Assembly: GCA_050692915.1 (NCBI GenBank) | Contig: JBOGVU010000006.1 | Span: 1 to 62,243, forward strand | Length of the DNA: 62,243 nt | DNA from: CALAEC01 sp050692915 | GTDB lineage: Bacteria; Actinomycetota; UBA4738; CALAEC01 | Reading direction: 5' to 3' | Shown here: piece after piece, positions 15,164 to 23,286 of the stretch | Layout: each line of letters begins with the position of its first letter | Position numbering within the stretch: the stretch's first letter is position 1 | The notes under the pieces: model-generated | The model's input: only the letters and a program-made list of their open reading frames with translations | What the model was told of the DNA's origin: nothing | Database searches by the model: none | Position numbers and translations under genes: made by a program

Positions 15164-16240
15164 ATGTCGGAGGGAATGTTGAACGAGCTCCACGGCCCCG
15201 AGCCCGTCACGCCGCAGGAGCCAGCGCACCCGGTCAGCCGACGGCGGTTCCTGAAGGCCCTGGGCGGGCTCGGCGCGCTGGGTGGGGTGTCCTACCTGGT
15301 GTCCCGGGGGGTGGTCCGGGAGCCGACCGGCGAGCCCGCTCCTCCCTCGGCTCCGGCGCCCGGACAAGAGGAACTGGTCGAGCTGTCGCGGGAGATCCGG
15401 CCCGGAGGCCCGCCCAAGGACGGGATCCCACCGATCGAGGAGCCGCGGTTCCTGTCCGCCTCGGAGGCCCAGTTCCTCTTCGAGGATGACGTGGTGTTCG
15501 GCCTGGTCCACGCGGGAGAGGCCCGGGCCTACCCGCAGCTCGTGCTCGTCTGGCACGAGATCGTGAACGACCGGTTCCCCGACGGGCCGATGACGGTCAC
15601 GTACTGCCCCCTCACAGGCTCGACGGTCGCCTTCCGGGGCAAGGCCCCGGGTGGGGAGTCCTACTCCTTCGGGACATCGGGCGACCTGGTGAACTCCAAC
15701 CTGCTCATGTACGACCGGCAGACCGACAGCCGCTGGCCCCAGATCCTGGCCCGGGCCATCCTCGGTCCCAGCTTCGGGCGGTGGCTCGAGGAGATCCCGC
15801 TGGACTGGACGACCTGGGACCGGTGGCGGGCGGCCCACCCGGACACCGTGGTGCTGTCTGCCGAGACGGGGTTCGTCCGGGACTACGGGTCTGACCCCTA
15901 CGGCTCGTACACGCCGCTGAGCGGCTACTACGCGCCCGGGACGAGCCGTCAGTTCCCCGTGACGCGGGAGGATCCGAGGTTCGACGACAAGGAGGTCGTG
16001 ATCGGGGTGAAGCTCGGGACGGACCGGCTGGCGGTGCGGAAGTCTCTCCTCAGGCGTCGGGGGACCGTGCGGGCCACGATGGAGGGGAAGCCGGTCGTCG
16101 TCCTCTACGACCCCGAGCTGGACGAGGGCCGAGCCCACCTGGCGGGAGCTGGCGGCCGGCCCGCCCGGCGGATCGTGTCGTACGACGTGATGTGGTTCGC
16201 GTGGGCGGCCTTCTTCCCGGGCACGGCGGTGGTGGGGTGA
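15164..16240 (+). CDS. DUF3179 domain protein with Tat-type signal, 358 aa
   Basis: Start ATG 15164 or ATG 15176. The latter has GGAGGG immediately before it. SRRRFLKALGGLGALGGVSYL is a twin-arginine signal, so the protein is exported folded. The mature part matches DUF3179: KDGIPPIEEPRFLSASEAQF, AYPQLVLVWHEIVND, MTVTYCPLTGSTVAF with the conserved single Cys, FGTSGDLVNSNLLMYDR, SRWPQI and TPLSGYYAPG. The function of the family is not established. Members often occur with haem or copper proteins. It is the first gene behind operator 3. The next gene overlaps it by GTGA. Confidence 0.85.
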   Translation: MSEGMLNELHGPEPVTPQEPAHPVSRRRFLKALGGLGALGGVSYLVSRGVVREPTGEPAPPSAPAPGQEELVELSREIRPGGPPKDGIPPIEEPRFLSASEAQFLFEDDVVFGLVHAGEARAYPQLVLVWHEIVNDRFPDGPMTVTYCPLTGSTVAFRGKAPGGESYSFGTSGDLVNSNLLMYDRQTDSRWPQILARAILGPSFGRWLEEIPLDWTTWDRWRAAHPDTVVLSAETGFVRDYGSDPYGSYTPLSGYYAPGTSRQFPVTREDPRFDDKEVVIGVKLGTDRLAVRKSLLRRRGTVRATMEGKPVVVLYDPELDEGRAHLAGAGGRPARRIVSYDVMWFAWAAFFPGTAVVG

Positions 16241-16848
16241 GCCTCGGCCGGAGCCTCGTGTCGCGGACGCTGGGAGTGACCGGGGAGGCGCTGCGATCCC
16301 GGCGCCACCGATGGATCGCGGTCGCGGTCACCGTCGCGTACGTCCTCATCTACCTCCTGGCGATCCGGAACCTGGTGATCTGGCCGGGGACGGACTTCTC
16401 CCGCTTCGTGTCGATCCCCGCCGTGCAGGTCGCCCCGGACTGGACCTCGAAGGTCTTCAAGCAGATCGCGGCCTTCTACTACGAGCCCGTGGTGGCCATC
16501 TATCCCGTGAACCACGTGGCGATCCTCGTGTCGCCGGTCAACCTGGCCATGGGCCTATTGCTCGGGGTGCTCGTAGCCCTGAACCTGGCCGTCGCCCTCC
16601 ACCTGGTCCGGACCGCTCGGGCGTGCCGGACCCGGGCCTACACCGGGCTGTTAGGGGCCCTCCCCGGGTTCCTCACCGGGTTCGCCTGCTGCGTCCCCAC
16701 CATCGCGCTGGTCGTTGGCGCGCAGTTCACCGTGGCGCTGGTGGCCGTCCGAGCCTACTTCTTCCCCTTCGCGCTCGGGGCGTTGCTGGTCTCGCTGGTC
16801 TGGAACGCGCGGAGATCGCAGGAGCTGGTCGGCCTCTCGGCGGCCTGA
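16237..16848 (+). CDS. Membrane protein of unknown function, 203 aa
   Basis: GTG 16237 overlaps the previous stop (GTGA). About four to five membrane spans: WIAVAVTVAYVLIYLLAI, HVAILVSPVNLAMGLLLGVLVAL, LLGALPGFLTGFACCVPTIALVV and YFFPFALGALLVSLVW. A Cys-Cys-x-Pro within a span (FACCVPT) recalls metal-transport proteins such as MerT, but no further similarity is seen. A large outer loop between the first two spans contains FSRFVSIPAVQVAPDWTSKVF. Co-transcribed with the DUF3179 gene and convergent with the broken permease at 16856. Confidence 0.7.
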   Translation: MSLGRSLVSRTLGVTGEALRSRRHRWIAVAVTVAYVLIYLLAIRNLVIWPGTDFSRFVSIPAVQVAPDWTSKVFKQIAAFYYEPVVAIYPVNHVAILVSPVNLAMGLLLGVLVALNLAVALHLVRTARACRTRAYTGLLGALPGFLTGFACCVPTIALVVGAQFTVALVAVRAYFFPFALGALLVSLVWNARRSQELVGLSAA

Positions 16849-16855
16849 CGGGGCT

Positions 16856-17890
16856 TCAGCCGAGCAGGATCTCCACCCACAAGGTACCGGCCAGAGTGAC
16901 CGTGGTCACCGTGACGACCAGGTTCCGGACGAAGCCCCTGCTGAAGGTGCCCCGGTACAGGACCAGGAGCTTGGCGTCGACCATTGGGCCGAAGACCAGG
17001 AAGGCCAGCTGGGAGGCGGGGGCGAACTGCACCAAGGAGGCCGCCACGAAGGCATCCGACTGGAAGCACAGCGAAAGCGCGGCCGCGAGCCCCATCAGCG
17101 CGAGCATGCTGAGGACCGGCGTATTCGCCACAGGGTCGATGAACGAAGACGGGATGAATGTCTGAAGGGTGGCCGCAGCGGCGGCGCCGATCACCAGGTA
17201 CTTGGCCATCATCGTGAAGTCCCCGGTGAGGTGGCCGAAGAAGGAGCTCCATCGGGGTTCGGGCTCGGAGGCTTCGCTGCCATGGTCGTGCCCGTAGGTT
17301 CCGTCCGCACAGCGATCCTCCGCCCGGGCGCGGAGCAGCTCGTCTCTGCCGCGGGCCCCCAGCACCCACCCGGCGGCGACGGCGACGACGAAACTGAGCA
17401 CCGGGCGGCCTCCCACCATCGGCCACAGGAGGCCCCGCCCTCGGAAGGCGATCGCGGCGGTGACGAGGACGATCGGGGTTCAGGACCGGGGCGGCGAGCA
17501 TGACGTGACGGCGGCGACCGGGGAGAGGCCCTTCAGGACGAGGCGGCGTGCGACCGGGACCGATCCGCACTCGCACACGGGGAAGGCGAAGCCGCCCATG
17601 GCCGCGACGGGAACCTGGACCACTCCCCGGCATCCGGCCCAGCCGGTGGAACACCCGGGCGGGCACGAAGACCTCGACCGCGGCCGACACCACCGCCCCC
17701 AGCAGGACGAACGGGAGGGCCTCCACCAGGAGGGCGCTGAACACCAGGAGGAAGTTCTGGAGCGCAGGAAGCTGGCCGCGTTGAGGAGCCGCAGACCGAG
17801 GCCCGTAGCGACCAGTGCCAGCAGGACGAGGAGGGCGTATCGGAGAGATCGATCCCGGGCGTGTGAAGGCTCCGCATCGAGCGGCGTGGC
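16856..17890 (-). pseudogene. Predicted permease (DUF318/YraQ-ArsP type), several frameshifts
   Basis: The C-terminal 187 codons (17419-16856) are intact: LTGDFTMMAKYLVIGAAAAA, FIPSSFIDPVANTPVLSMLA, LSLCFQSDAFVAASLVQF and onward, typical of the YraQ/DUF318 permease family. Upstream, the expected N-terminal half is present only in pieces in changing frames: RYALLVLLALVATGLGLRLL, then LQNFLLVFSALLVEALPFVL, then VPVAAMGGFAFPVCECGSVP with its Cys-x-Cys-x-x-x-Pro core, then MLAAPVLNP, then IVLVTAAIAFRGRGLLWPMV. At least four single-base shifts occur within about 300 bp. This is either a dead gene or a badly assembled stretch. The 5' limit is approximate. It would follow 17951-18361 in one minus-strand unit. 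Confidence 0.7.
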
Positions 17891-17950
17891 CCGGTGAGCG
17901 TGAGCTCTCGAGCGTTGCCCCGCTCCCGCGCCTGTGCCTCCGCCACCGAG

Positions 17951-18361
17951 TCAGGATCCCTGGCGCTGGTTCCCCTCAGGGACAGCACGGCTTTCGTGGG
18001 GGATCTGCACGAGCTCGCGGGACTCCCGGCCTTCGTCCGACCCCGTGCCGGCTGTCTCCCGCTGGGCGATCTCCCTCAGAAGGGCCTTCTCCTCGTCCTC
18101 GACGGCGGCCAGGCGTTTCCTCAGCCCGTCAGCGCCGCTCCCTGTCCCGGGACTCCGAGAGACGTGACGCTCACGGGTGGTCTCCTCGCCAGTGTGCATC
18201 CCTCGCATCATCAGGAACATCGATAGAGGGCAGGCCAACACCAGCAGGAGTGGCAGTGCCGAGGACGCCAGGTCGGGGGCGAGGGCCCACACCCCGACGC
18301 CCACGGCCGCGAGTCCCGCGAGGACCTTCCAGTTCAGGCACATTCGGAGCACGTCCCTCAT
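17951..18361 (-). CDS. Small membrane protein, DUF2933-like, 136 aa
   Basis: ATG 18361, 32 bp after a perfect operator read on the minus strand. Two hydrophobic segments (VLAGLAAVGVGVWALAPDL and LPLLLVLACPLSMFLMMRGM) match the DUF2933 pattern, in which a C-P-L-x-M-x-x-M-M-x-x-M cluster ends the second helix. The Cys and five Met there could bind copper or another soft metal. The C-terminal half is a charged helix (LRKRLAAVEDEEKALLREIAQRET) of unknown role. Followed by the broken permease, a gene pair commonly seen with metal-handling genes. Confidence 0.65.
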   Translation of the reverse strand: MRDVLRMCLNWKVLAGLAAVGVGVWALAPDLASSALPLLLVLACPLSMFLMMRGMHTGEETTRERHVSRSPGTGSGADGLRKRLAAVEDEEKALLREIAQRETAGTGSDEGRESRELVQIPHESRAVPEGNQRQGS

Positions 18362-18392
18362 CCCTGACCTCCTGACGACGGGTCGGACTGGA

Positions 18393-18409
18393 TACTACCC
18401 GATGTAGTA
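18393..18409 (-). promoter_or_regulatory. BlaI-type operator 4 (12/12)
   Basis: TACTAC-CCGAT-GTAGTA, perfect arms. On the minus strand it runs into TAGTAT (-10-like) ahead of the gene at 18361. Confidence 0.85.
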
Positions 18410-18489
18410 CGGAGATGGGAGCTCGCGCGTGCTCCGTCTCGGCGTGGACCTAGCAAGTTGGAGTCGGCCGAGGGCAGATAGTATGGACC

Positions 18490-18506
18490 TACGACGGGCA
18501 ATCGTA
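18490..18506 (+). promoter_or_regulatory. BlaI-type operator 5 (11/12)
   Basis: TACGAC-GGGCA-ATCGTA with one arm mismatch. The dyad extends outward as CCTACGA...TCGTAGG. It is 14 bp before ATG 18520, so it would cover the transcription start or -10 of the Met-rich protein gene. Confidence 0.7.
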
Positions 18507-18519
18507 GGTGGGAGTGGTC

Positions 18520-18819
18520 ATGAGGCGTACGACGCAAGCGCTCGTGGGAGCTGTGCTCCTGGTGGTCGGCATCCTGGGTCTGGTTTCCAACGCCACGTGG
18601 GGCGCGTCGGCTTCGGCACGCGCCCAGGACTATCACGGATGGATGGACCGGATGATGGAGGCCATGCACGGCCCCGAAGGCGTCGCCCGGATGCACCGGA
18701 TCCCGGGGGCAGAGGAGATGATGGACCGCTGTGGCGCCATGATGGCGATGATGGACGGCATGAGCGGCGGCATGATGACGGGCGTGATGGACCGCGGAAC
18801 GGTGGGTGAGGGCGGATGA
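18520..18819 (+). CDS. Exported Met-rich small protein, 99 aa
   Basis: ATG 18520 with GGGAG upstream. GTG 18508 is a weaker option overlapping the operator. An N-terminal signal (MRRTTQALVGAVLLVVGILGLV) precedes a mature part full of Met, His, Asp and Glu: HGWMDRMMEAMHGPEGVARM, then MMDRCGAMMAMMDGMSGGMM. Of about 65 mature residues 16 are Met, with one Cys. Methionine clusters of this kind bind Cu(I) in CopC, PcoE and CueO-type proteins, so a periplasm-side copper chaperone or buffer is the inference. A paralog with the same core (HRMMDAMHGPGTAARMHRVQ) is encoded at 27556. Its stop overlaps the next start by four bases. Confidence 0.75.
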   Translation: MRRTTQALVGAVLLVVGILGLVSNATWGASASARAQDYHGWMDRMMEAMHGPEGVARMHRIPGAEEMMDRCGAMMAMMDGMSGGMMTGVMDRGTVGEGG

Positions 18820-19046
18820 TGCCCTCCGCCGGACCATTGATGATGGTGCTCTGGCTGGTCTTCCTTGGGGCAATCGTCGTGGGGGCCATCCTCCTGGTCC
18901 GCGCGCTGTGGGCCCGGGGCGGGAGCGACCGTCGGGAAGGCCCTTCGTCTCCCGGTGACGCCCTCCGGATCCTCGAGGAGCGCTACGCGCGCGGGGAGAT
19001 CGACGACCGGGAGTTCGAGGAGCGCAGGCGCCTGCTCCGATCTTAG
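18816..19046 (+). CDS. SHOCT-domain membrane protein, 76 aa
   Basis: ATG 18816 overlaps the previous stop (ATGA). One membrane helix (MVLWLVFLGAIVVGAILLVRAL) is followed by a short C-terminal SHOCT motif, LRILEERYARGEIDDREFEERRRLL. Such small TM-SHOCT proteins are common and of unknown role, and often sit next to copper or membrane-stress genes. Co-expressed with the Met-rich protein under operator 5. Confidence 0.8.
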   Translation: MMPSAGPLMMVLWLVFLGAIVVGAILLVRALWARGGSDRREGPSSPGDALRILEERYARGEIDDREFEERRRLLRS

Positions 19047-19101
19047 CTCCCCGACACGCCTTCTGGCCCAGCGCGTAGCCGCCCGTGTCTCATCTCAGAA
19101 C

Positions 19102-19118
19102 TACGACCCCGTATAGTA
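19102..19118 (+). promoter_or_regulatory. BlaI-type operator 6 (11/12)
   Basis: TACGAC-CCCGT-ATAGTA, one mismatch. The right arm merges with TAGTAGAAG, 25 bp before ATG 19143. Confidence 0.7.
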
Positions 19119-19142
19119 GAAGCCCCTCCCACCACGACGAGT

Positions 19143-19916
19143 ATGGCGGCCAAGAAGCGCAAGGGGTCAGGCAGGCGAAGCGGCTCGGCATCTCGCCCCC
19201 GGGCGCCGCGCCCCGCCGATCCCGGAGCCCTCCACGGGGAAGCGGACGCCGAGGCCCGCCCTGATCGGCGGGCCCGCAAGGAGCAGGCCCGGAGGGAGCG
19301 AGAGCGTCGTATCCGTCGAGCCCGGCGCCGCCAGACCATCCGCCGGGTGGTCAGGTGGGGGATCGTCGTCGCCGTGGCGGCTGCGATCGCCGGATTCGTC
19401 TACGTCCAGGGCACCGAGGAGCGGCGCCTCAGGGAGCAGGCCGCCGCCGCGGCTGAGCGCCTGGGCTGCTCCGACGTGCAGGACGTCCCCGACGAAGGGG
19501 CATCGCACCTCACTCCGGGTCAGCCTCCCCCCGATTATGGGACCGTCCCCGCGGCCTCGGGGCCGCACGCCGGGGCCCCACTCCCTCCGGACCCGCACGT
19601 ATACGAGCAGCCGGTCCCCGAGCCTCAGGCCATCCATAACCTCGAGCACGGGTACGTCCTCATCTACTACCGGGAGGAGGGGGAGGAGGCCCTCCCGGGG
19701 GACGTCGTCGAGAGGCTGGCCGAGCTTGCCGAGGACGAGACGAAGGTCATCATGGCCCCCTACCCGAGCCTCGAGCCGGGGACCAGCCTTGCACTGGTGG
19801 GGTGGACCAAGCTCCAGGAGTGCCCGGAGGTCACGGACCCAGGCGAGGTGGCAACCGTCGCCCGGGCGTTCCTGGGGGAGGGCGCGACCGAGGCGCCAGA
19901 GCCCGGGGCGCCTTAG
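19143..19916 (+). CDS. DUF3105 domain protein with basic cytosolic tail, 257 aa
   Basis: ATG 19143. The first 75 residues are Lys/Arg/Ala-rich (MAAKKRKGSGRRSGSASRPR, RRARKEQARRERERRIRRAR). One membrane helix (VVRWGIVVAVAAAIAGFVYV) precedes an outer domain with the DUF3105 signature: PPDYGTVPAASGPHAGAP, VYEQPVPEPQAIHNLEHGYV, LIYYREEG and IMAPYPSLEPGTSLALVGW. The conserved HNLEHG suggests a metal or redox role, but the family function is unknown. Behind operator 6. The molybdoprotein gene follows after 5 bp. The basic tail resembles those of 6500, 23267, 24292 and 55995. Confidence 0.82.
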   Translation: MAAKKRKGSGRRSGSASRPRAPRPADPGALHGEADAEARPDRRARKEQARRERERRIRRARRRQTIRRVVRWGIVVAVAAAIAGFVYVQGTEERRLREQAAAAAERLGCSDVQDVPDEGASHLTPGQPPPDYGTVPAASGPHAGAPLPPDPHVYEQPVPEPQAIHNLEHGYVLIYYREEGEEALPGDVVERLAELAEDETKVIMAPYPSLEPGTSLALVGWTKLQECPEVTDPGEVATVARAFLGEGATEAPEPGAP

Positions 19917-19921
19917 GGACC

Positions 19922-21457
19922 GTGGCAGAGGCTGCGCCCGAAGAGGTGCCGGCACGGAGGTTGGCCCTGTCTGGATTCCTCGCGGGCGGATTGACCCTGT
20001 CCTTCCTCTGGGCGGCGAACCGGATCGAGGCCTCGGTCCCCTTCCCGCCGATCTCCCTCGCCGAGCGGGTCATCAGGCTGACTCCGGGTGACGTGGCTAC
20101 GTTCTTCATCGATTCGCTCGGCGAGAACGCCATGCGGCTGCTGACCGCGGGTTCCGTCCTCGGCTTCCTTGCCTTTTTCGCGATGCTGCCCCGGGTCCTC
20201 GTGGTCACGGGCCGGTCGCGTCCCTACCTGGCCGGCGGGGTCGTGGCGGTCTCATCTGCGGCCGCGGGGCTCGCTGCCCCGATGACGCCCCCGCTTGCCG
20301 CGACAGCCGCGGCCTCTCTGGGCGCCGGTGGGCTCTACGCCGTCTCGCTCGCCTGGTTGCTCGAGCCCGGGGACGCCCGCCGCTTGGGGGTCCGGGCCGA
20401 TCCGTCGCGTCGGCGGGCCCTGGCGCTCATTGCTGGGGCAGGAGCGGCCTTCGCCGTGGGGGGAGCGGTGCTGGGGAGGATTGTCCGTCGCCTGGCCGGG
20501 CCCAACACCGACGTCGCGCTCCGTGCCCCGGACGAGCCAGCCCTCCGGCCGCCGCCAGGGGCCTTACCCGAAGTCCCGGGGCTCTCGCCGAGGGTTACCG
20601 GAGTGGGAGAGCACTACGTCGTGGACATCGATCTGATCGACCCGGTGGTGGAGGCGGGCGGGTGGACCCTGGCGATTCGAGGCCGGGTGCACGAGCCCCT
20701 CGATCTCGGGTTCGCTGACCTCCAGAGCCGCTTCACGCTGGTGGAGGAGAGCTCGGTTCTCGTATGCATCTCCAACCCCGTGGGTGGTGACCTCGTGGGA
20801 AGTTCGAACTGGACGGGGGTTCGGCTACGCGACGTCCTCGCCGCAGCCGGGCTCCACGGGGATGCCGTGGAAGTCGTCTTTCGGTGTGCCGACGGCTACT
20901 CGGCATCGCTTCCGGTGTCCGCTGGCCTGGACCCGAGCGTCCTGGTGGCGATCGGACAGAACGGGCGGCCGCTGGCCTGGGAGCACGGGTTCCCGTGCCG
21001 GGTCCGGGCTCCGGCGTTCTACGGGGTGAAGAACGCCAAGTGGGTGGAAGCCGTCGAGGTCCTGGCACGTCCGTACGACGACTACTGGACCCGGCGCGGG
21101 TGGTCGGAACTGGCCGTCGTCCGGACCCAGTCCCGGATCGACACCGTCGGAAACGAGCCGGCGGCGGGCCGGCCGACCTGGATCGCGGGGGTCGCCTGGG
21201 CCGGCGGCAGAGGCCTCTCCCGGGTGGAGGTCTCCGTCGACGGCGGACAGAGCTGGACTCCCGCCTCGCTGGCCGCCCCCCTCTCGGCCCTGGCCTGGAC
21301 CCGGTGGGCCTACCGGTGGACGCCTGAGCGGCGCGGACGCTACCGGGTCGCGTGCAGGGCCGCCGACGGCGAGGGCCGCCTCCAAGACGCGGTCGCTCGG
21401 CCACCTCATCCCTCTGGCGCCTCCGGCTACCACACCGTCGAGGTCGAGGTGGCCTGA
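19922..21457 (+). CDS. Membrane-anchored sulfite-oxidase-like molybdopterin protein, 511 aa
   Basis: GTG 19922, 5 bp after the DUF3105 stop. Four to five N-terminal spans (FLAGGLTLSFLWAANRI, AMRLLTAGSVLGFLAFFAM, PLAATAAASLGAGGLYAVSL and LALIAGAGAAFAVGGAVLG). An outer domain of the sulfite oxidase/YedY type follows, in which VCISNPVGGDLVGSSNWTGV carries the Cys ligand of molybdenum and the usual N-P-V-G-G-x-x-x-x-x-x-W-x-G context. It ends in a Mo-co dimerisation/Ig-like domain (VEVSVDGGQSWTPASL). Known homologs oxidise sulfite or repair methionine sulfoxide with electrons passing to quinone or cytochrome. The exact substrate cannot be told. Possibly linked to the Rieske and cytochrome c genes nearby. 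Confidence 0.85.
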   Translation: MAEAAPEEVPARRLALSGFLAGGLTLSFLWAANRIEASVPFPPISLAERVIRLTPGDVATFFIDSLGENAMRLLTAGSVLGFLAFFAMLPRVLVVTGRSRPYLAGGVVAVSSAAAGLAAPMTPPLAATAAASLGAGGLYAVSLAWLLEPGDARRLGVRADPSRRRALALIAGAGAAFAVGGAVLGRIVRRLAGPNTDVALRAPDEPALRPPPGALPEVPGLSPRVTGVGEHYVVDIDLIDPVVEAGGWTLAIRGRVHEPLDLGFADLQSRFTLVEESSVLVCISNPVGGDLVGSSNWTGVRLRDVLAAAGLHGDAVEVVFRCADGYSASLPVSAGLDPSVLVAIGQNGRPLAWEHGFPCRVRAPAFYGVKNAKWVEAVEVLARPYDDYWTRRGWSELAVVRTQSRIDTVGNEPAAGRPTWIAGVAWAGGRGLSRVEVSVDGGQSWTPASLAAPLSALAWTRWAYRWTPERRGRYRVACRAADGEGRLQDAVARPPHPSGASGYHTVEVEVA

Positions 21458-21474
21458 AGGACCGCCTGGTGCAC

Positions 21475-21491
21475 TACGACGGAGGGTAGTA
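21475..21491 (+). promoter_or_regulatory. BlaI-type operator 7 (12/12)
   Basis: TACGAC-GGAGG-GTAGTA, perfect arms, 23 bp before the Rieske gene start. The right arm continues as TAGACT. Confidence 0.85.
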
Positions 21492-21514
21492 GACTCGTGG
21501 TGGAGGCGCACGCC

Positions 21515-22243
21515 ATGAGTCGCGAGACGTTCGCCATCACCATGGTGGCGGTGCTGTTCGGCCTGTTCCTCCTCCTGCTGGTGGCCGCGCTGATCAGGTC
21601 CCGGCAGGCCGCGGCGGTGTTCCGGGAGACGGCGGCGGGGAAGGTTCCCAGGCCTGAGGCCGCCCCCAAGGAGGAGAAGAAGCCGCGTCCCGTGTCTCGG
21701 CGGGAGTTCTTCCGCCGGTCGCTCCTCGCCTCGGTTGGTCTGTTTGGGGCCCAGTTCGGGGCGGCCAGCCTGGCCTTCCTGTGGCCGAACCTTCGGGGAG
21801 GGTTCGGGTCCGTGGTCGACGTGGGGCTCACCCCGGATGCGATCAAGCAGCAGATCGACCAGGACAACCAGCCCTTCTACTACGGGGCCGGCCGGTTCTA
21901 CCTGGTCAGCTACCAGGGCGACGCCGCCGACACCCCGTACGAAGGTCTGGTCGCCGACGGGCTCATGGCCCTCTACCAGAAGTGCCCGCACCTGGGGTGC
22001 CGGGTGCCCTACTGCACCCAGAGCCAGTGGTTCGAGTGCCCCTGCCACGGCTCCAAGTACAACCGGGCCGGGGAGTACCGGGACGGTCCCGCCCCTCGGG
22101 GGATGGACCGGTTCCGGATGATCGTGCAGGACGGCCTGGTCAGCGTGGACACCGGCACGCGGATCGACGGGCCCCCCCGGGGCACGGACACGACCGGGCA
22201 GCAGCCCGAGGGGCCGTTCTGCGTGACCATCGGGGGCGAGTAG
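21515..22243 (+). CDS. Rieske [2Fe-2S] protein, QcrA-like, 242 aa
   Basis: ATG 21515 with GGAGG 8 bases upstream. GTG 21497 lies nearly on the operator. An N-terminal span (ITMVAVLFGLFLLLLVAALI), a charged linker, then a twin-Arg-like second anchor (SRREFFRRSLLASVGLFGAQ). The cluster-binding motifs are KCPHLGCRVPYC and FECPCHGSKYNRAG, so both Cys-x-His-x-x-Cys boxes are complete. Role: one-electron transfer in a cytochrome bc or related quinol-oxidising complex. No cytochrome b gene is adjacent, so its partner is elsewhere or it serves another complex. First gene behind operator 7. Confidence 0.9.
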   Translation: MSRETFAITMVAVLFGLFLLLLVAALIRSRQAAAVFRETAAGKVPRPEAAPKEEKKPRPVSRREFFRRSLLASVGLFGAQFGAASLAFLWPNLRGGFGSVVDVGLTPDAIKQQIDQDNQPFYYGAGRFYLVSYQGDAADTPYEGLVADGLMALYQKCPHLGCRVPYCTQSQWFECPCHGSKYNRAGEYRDGPAPRGMDRFRMIVQDGLVSVDTGTRIDGPPRGTDTTGQQPEGPFCVTIGGE

Positions 22244-22267
22244 CGGGCCGGAGCGGCCCCGCGGCTC

Positions 22268-22284
22268 AACGACGCTCCGTAGTA
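22268..22284 (+). promoter_or_regulatory. BlaI-type operator 8 (11/12)
   Basis: AACGAC-GCTCC-GTAGTA, one mismatch in the first base. The right arm runs into TAGAAT (-10-like). The next start is TTG 22366. Confidence 0.72.
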
Positions 22285-22365
22285 GAATCCGCGAGCGGCA
22301 CCCGGTCCGACTCGGTGAGAGAGGCGGGGGCGGCAAGAACACGCGGACGTTCGGAGGGATATAGG

Positions 22366-23286
22366 TTGGAGAGCGGCATCTTCTTCGGCGGTTCGGTGGT
22401 CGCCGCGGTGGTGGCCGGGGCGATCGCCCTGTTCGCCCCGTGTTGCATCTCCGTCATGCTTCCCGCCTACTTCGCCAGCTCCTTCCAGAACCGCCGCGTC
22501 CTGGTGGCCATGACGTTCCTCTTCGCCGCCGGGGTGGCCACGGTCATCCTCCCGATCGCGGTGGGGGCGGCGGCTGTCCGGAGGCTGTTCACCGCCCAGC
22601 ACGCCACGATCTACGTGGTGGGGGGGCTCCTGATGCTGGCCCTGGCCGCCTACACGCTGCTCGGCGGTCGGATCCACCTGCCCATGCCGGGCGCTCGGAC
22701 GCGCCGGACGACGGGCCCTCTCGGCGTGTATTCGTTGGGGGTGTTCTCCGGCGTGGCCAGCTCCTGCTGCGCCCCGGTCCTGGCCGGCGTGGTGGCCCTC
22801 TCCGGAGTGGCCTCCTCGTTCGCGGTGGCGGTGGGGCTCGGGACCGCGTACGTCTTCGGGATGGTCGCCCCCCTGTTCCTGATCTCGGTCCTGTGGGACC
22901 GGTACGACTGGAGGTCCAGCCGGCTGTTCCGACCGCGGTGGTTTAGCTGGAGGGTCGGCCCGCTCCGGCGGAGGATCAGCGGGACGAATCTGGCCAGCGG
23001 AATCCTCCTGGCCGTGATGGGGATCGGCACGATCTGGATCGGTCTGGCTGGCTCCGCCATGCCGTCAGCGCGCGGCTGGTTGGCGAGGGTATCGGCCACG
23101 CTCCAGCACTACGGGCAGGTCATCGCGGATGCCCTTTCCTGGATACCGAACTGGGTGGGAGTGCTGCTGCTCGTGGCCCTGGTCGCCCTCCTGGGGCGCC
23201 GCGCCCTGAGACAGCTGAAGCGGCCCCCGGCACGGGGGCACGACGTCGAGCCGGAGGAGGAAGTCCTTGAGCACCAAGACGCGTAA
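22366..23286 (+). CDS. CcdA/DsbD-type thiol electron-transfer membrane protein, 306 aa
   Basis: TTG 22366 is chosen because GGAGGGA lies 8-14 bases upstream and the protein then begins right at the first span. Seven or more spans. The paired redox cysteines of the family are in ALFAPCCISVMLPAYF and VASSCCAPVLAGVVAL, each here as Cys-Cys-x-x-x-P or Cys-Cys-x-P. The C-terminus adds a long loop and another helix (VGVLLLVALVALL). Role: carries reducing equivalents from cytosolic thioredoxin to outer thioredoxin-like proteins. Its partner is probably the redoxin at 23267, which overlaps it by 20 bases. Confidence 0.8.
   Translation: MESGIFFGGSVVAAVVAGAIALFAPCCISVMLPAYFASSFQNRRVLVAMTFLFAAGVATVILPIAVGAAAVRRLFTAQHATIYVVGGLLMLALAAYTLLGGRIHLPMPGARTRRTTGPLGVYSLGVFSGVASSCCAPVLAGVVALSGVASSFAVAVGLGTAYVFGMVAPLFLISVLWDRYDWRSSRLFRPRWFSWRVGPLRRRISGTNLASGILLAVMGIGTIWIGLAGSAMPSARGWLARVSATLQHYGQVIADALSWIPNWVGVLLLVALVALLGRRALRQLKRPPARGHDVEPEEEVLEHQDA

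Noticed and set aside
17500..17890. Programmed frameshifting in the permease gene
   Set aside because: At least four shifts without slippery sequences or consistent sites; error or decay is simpler.
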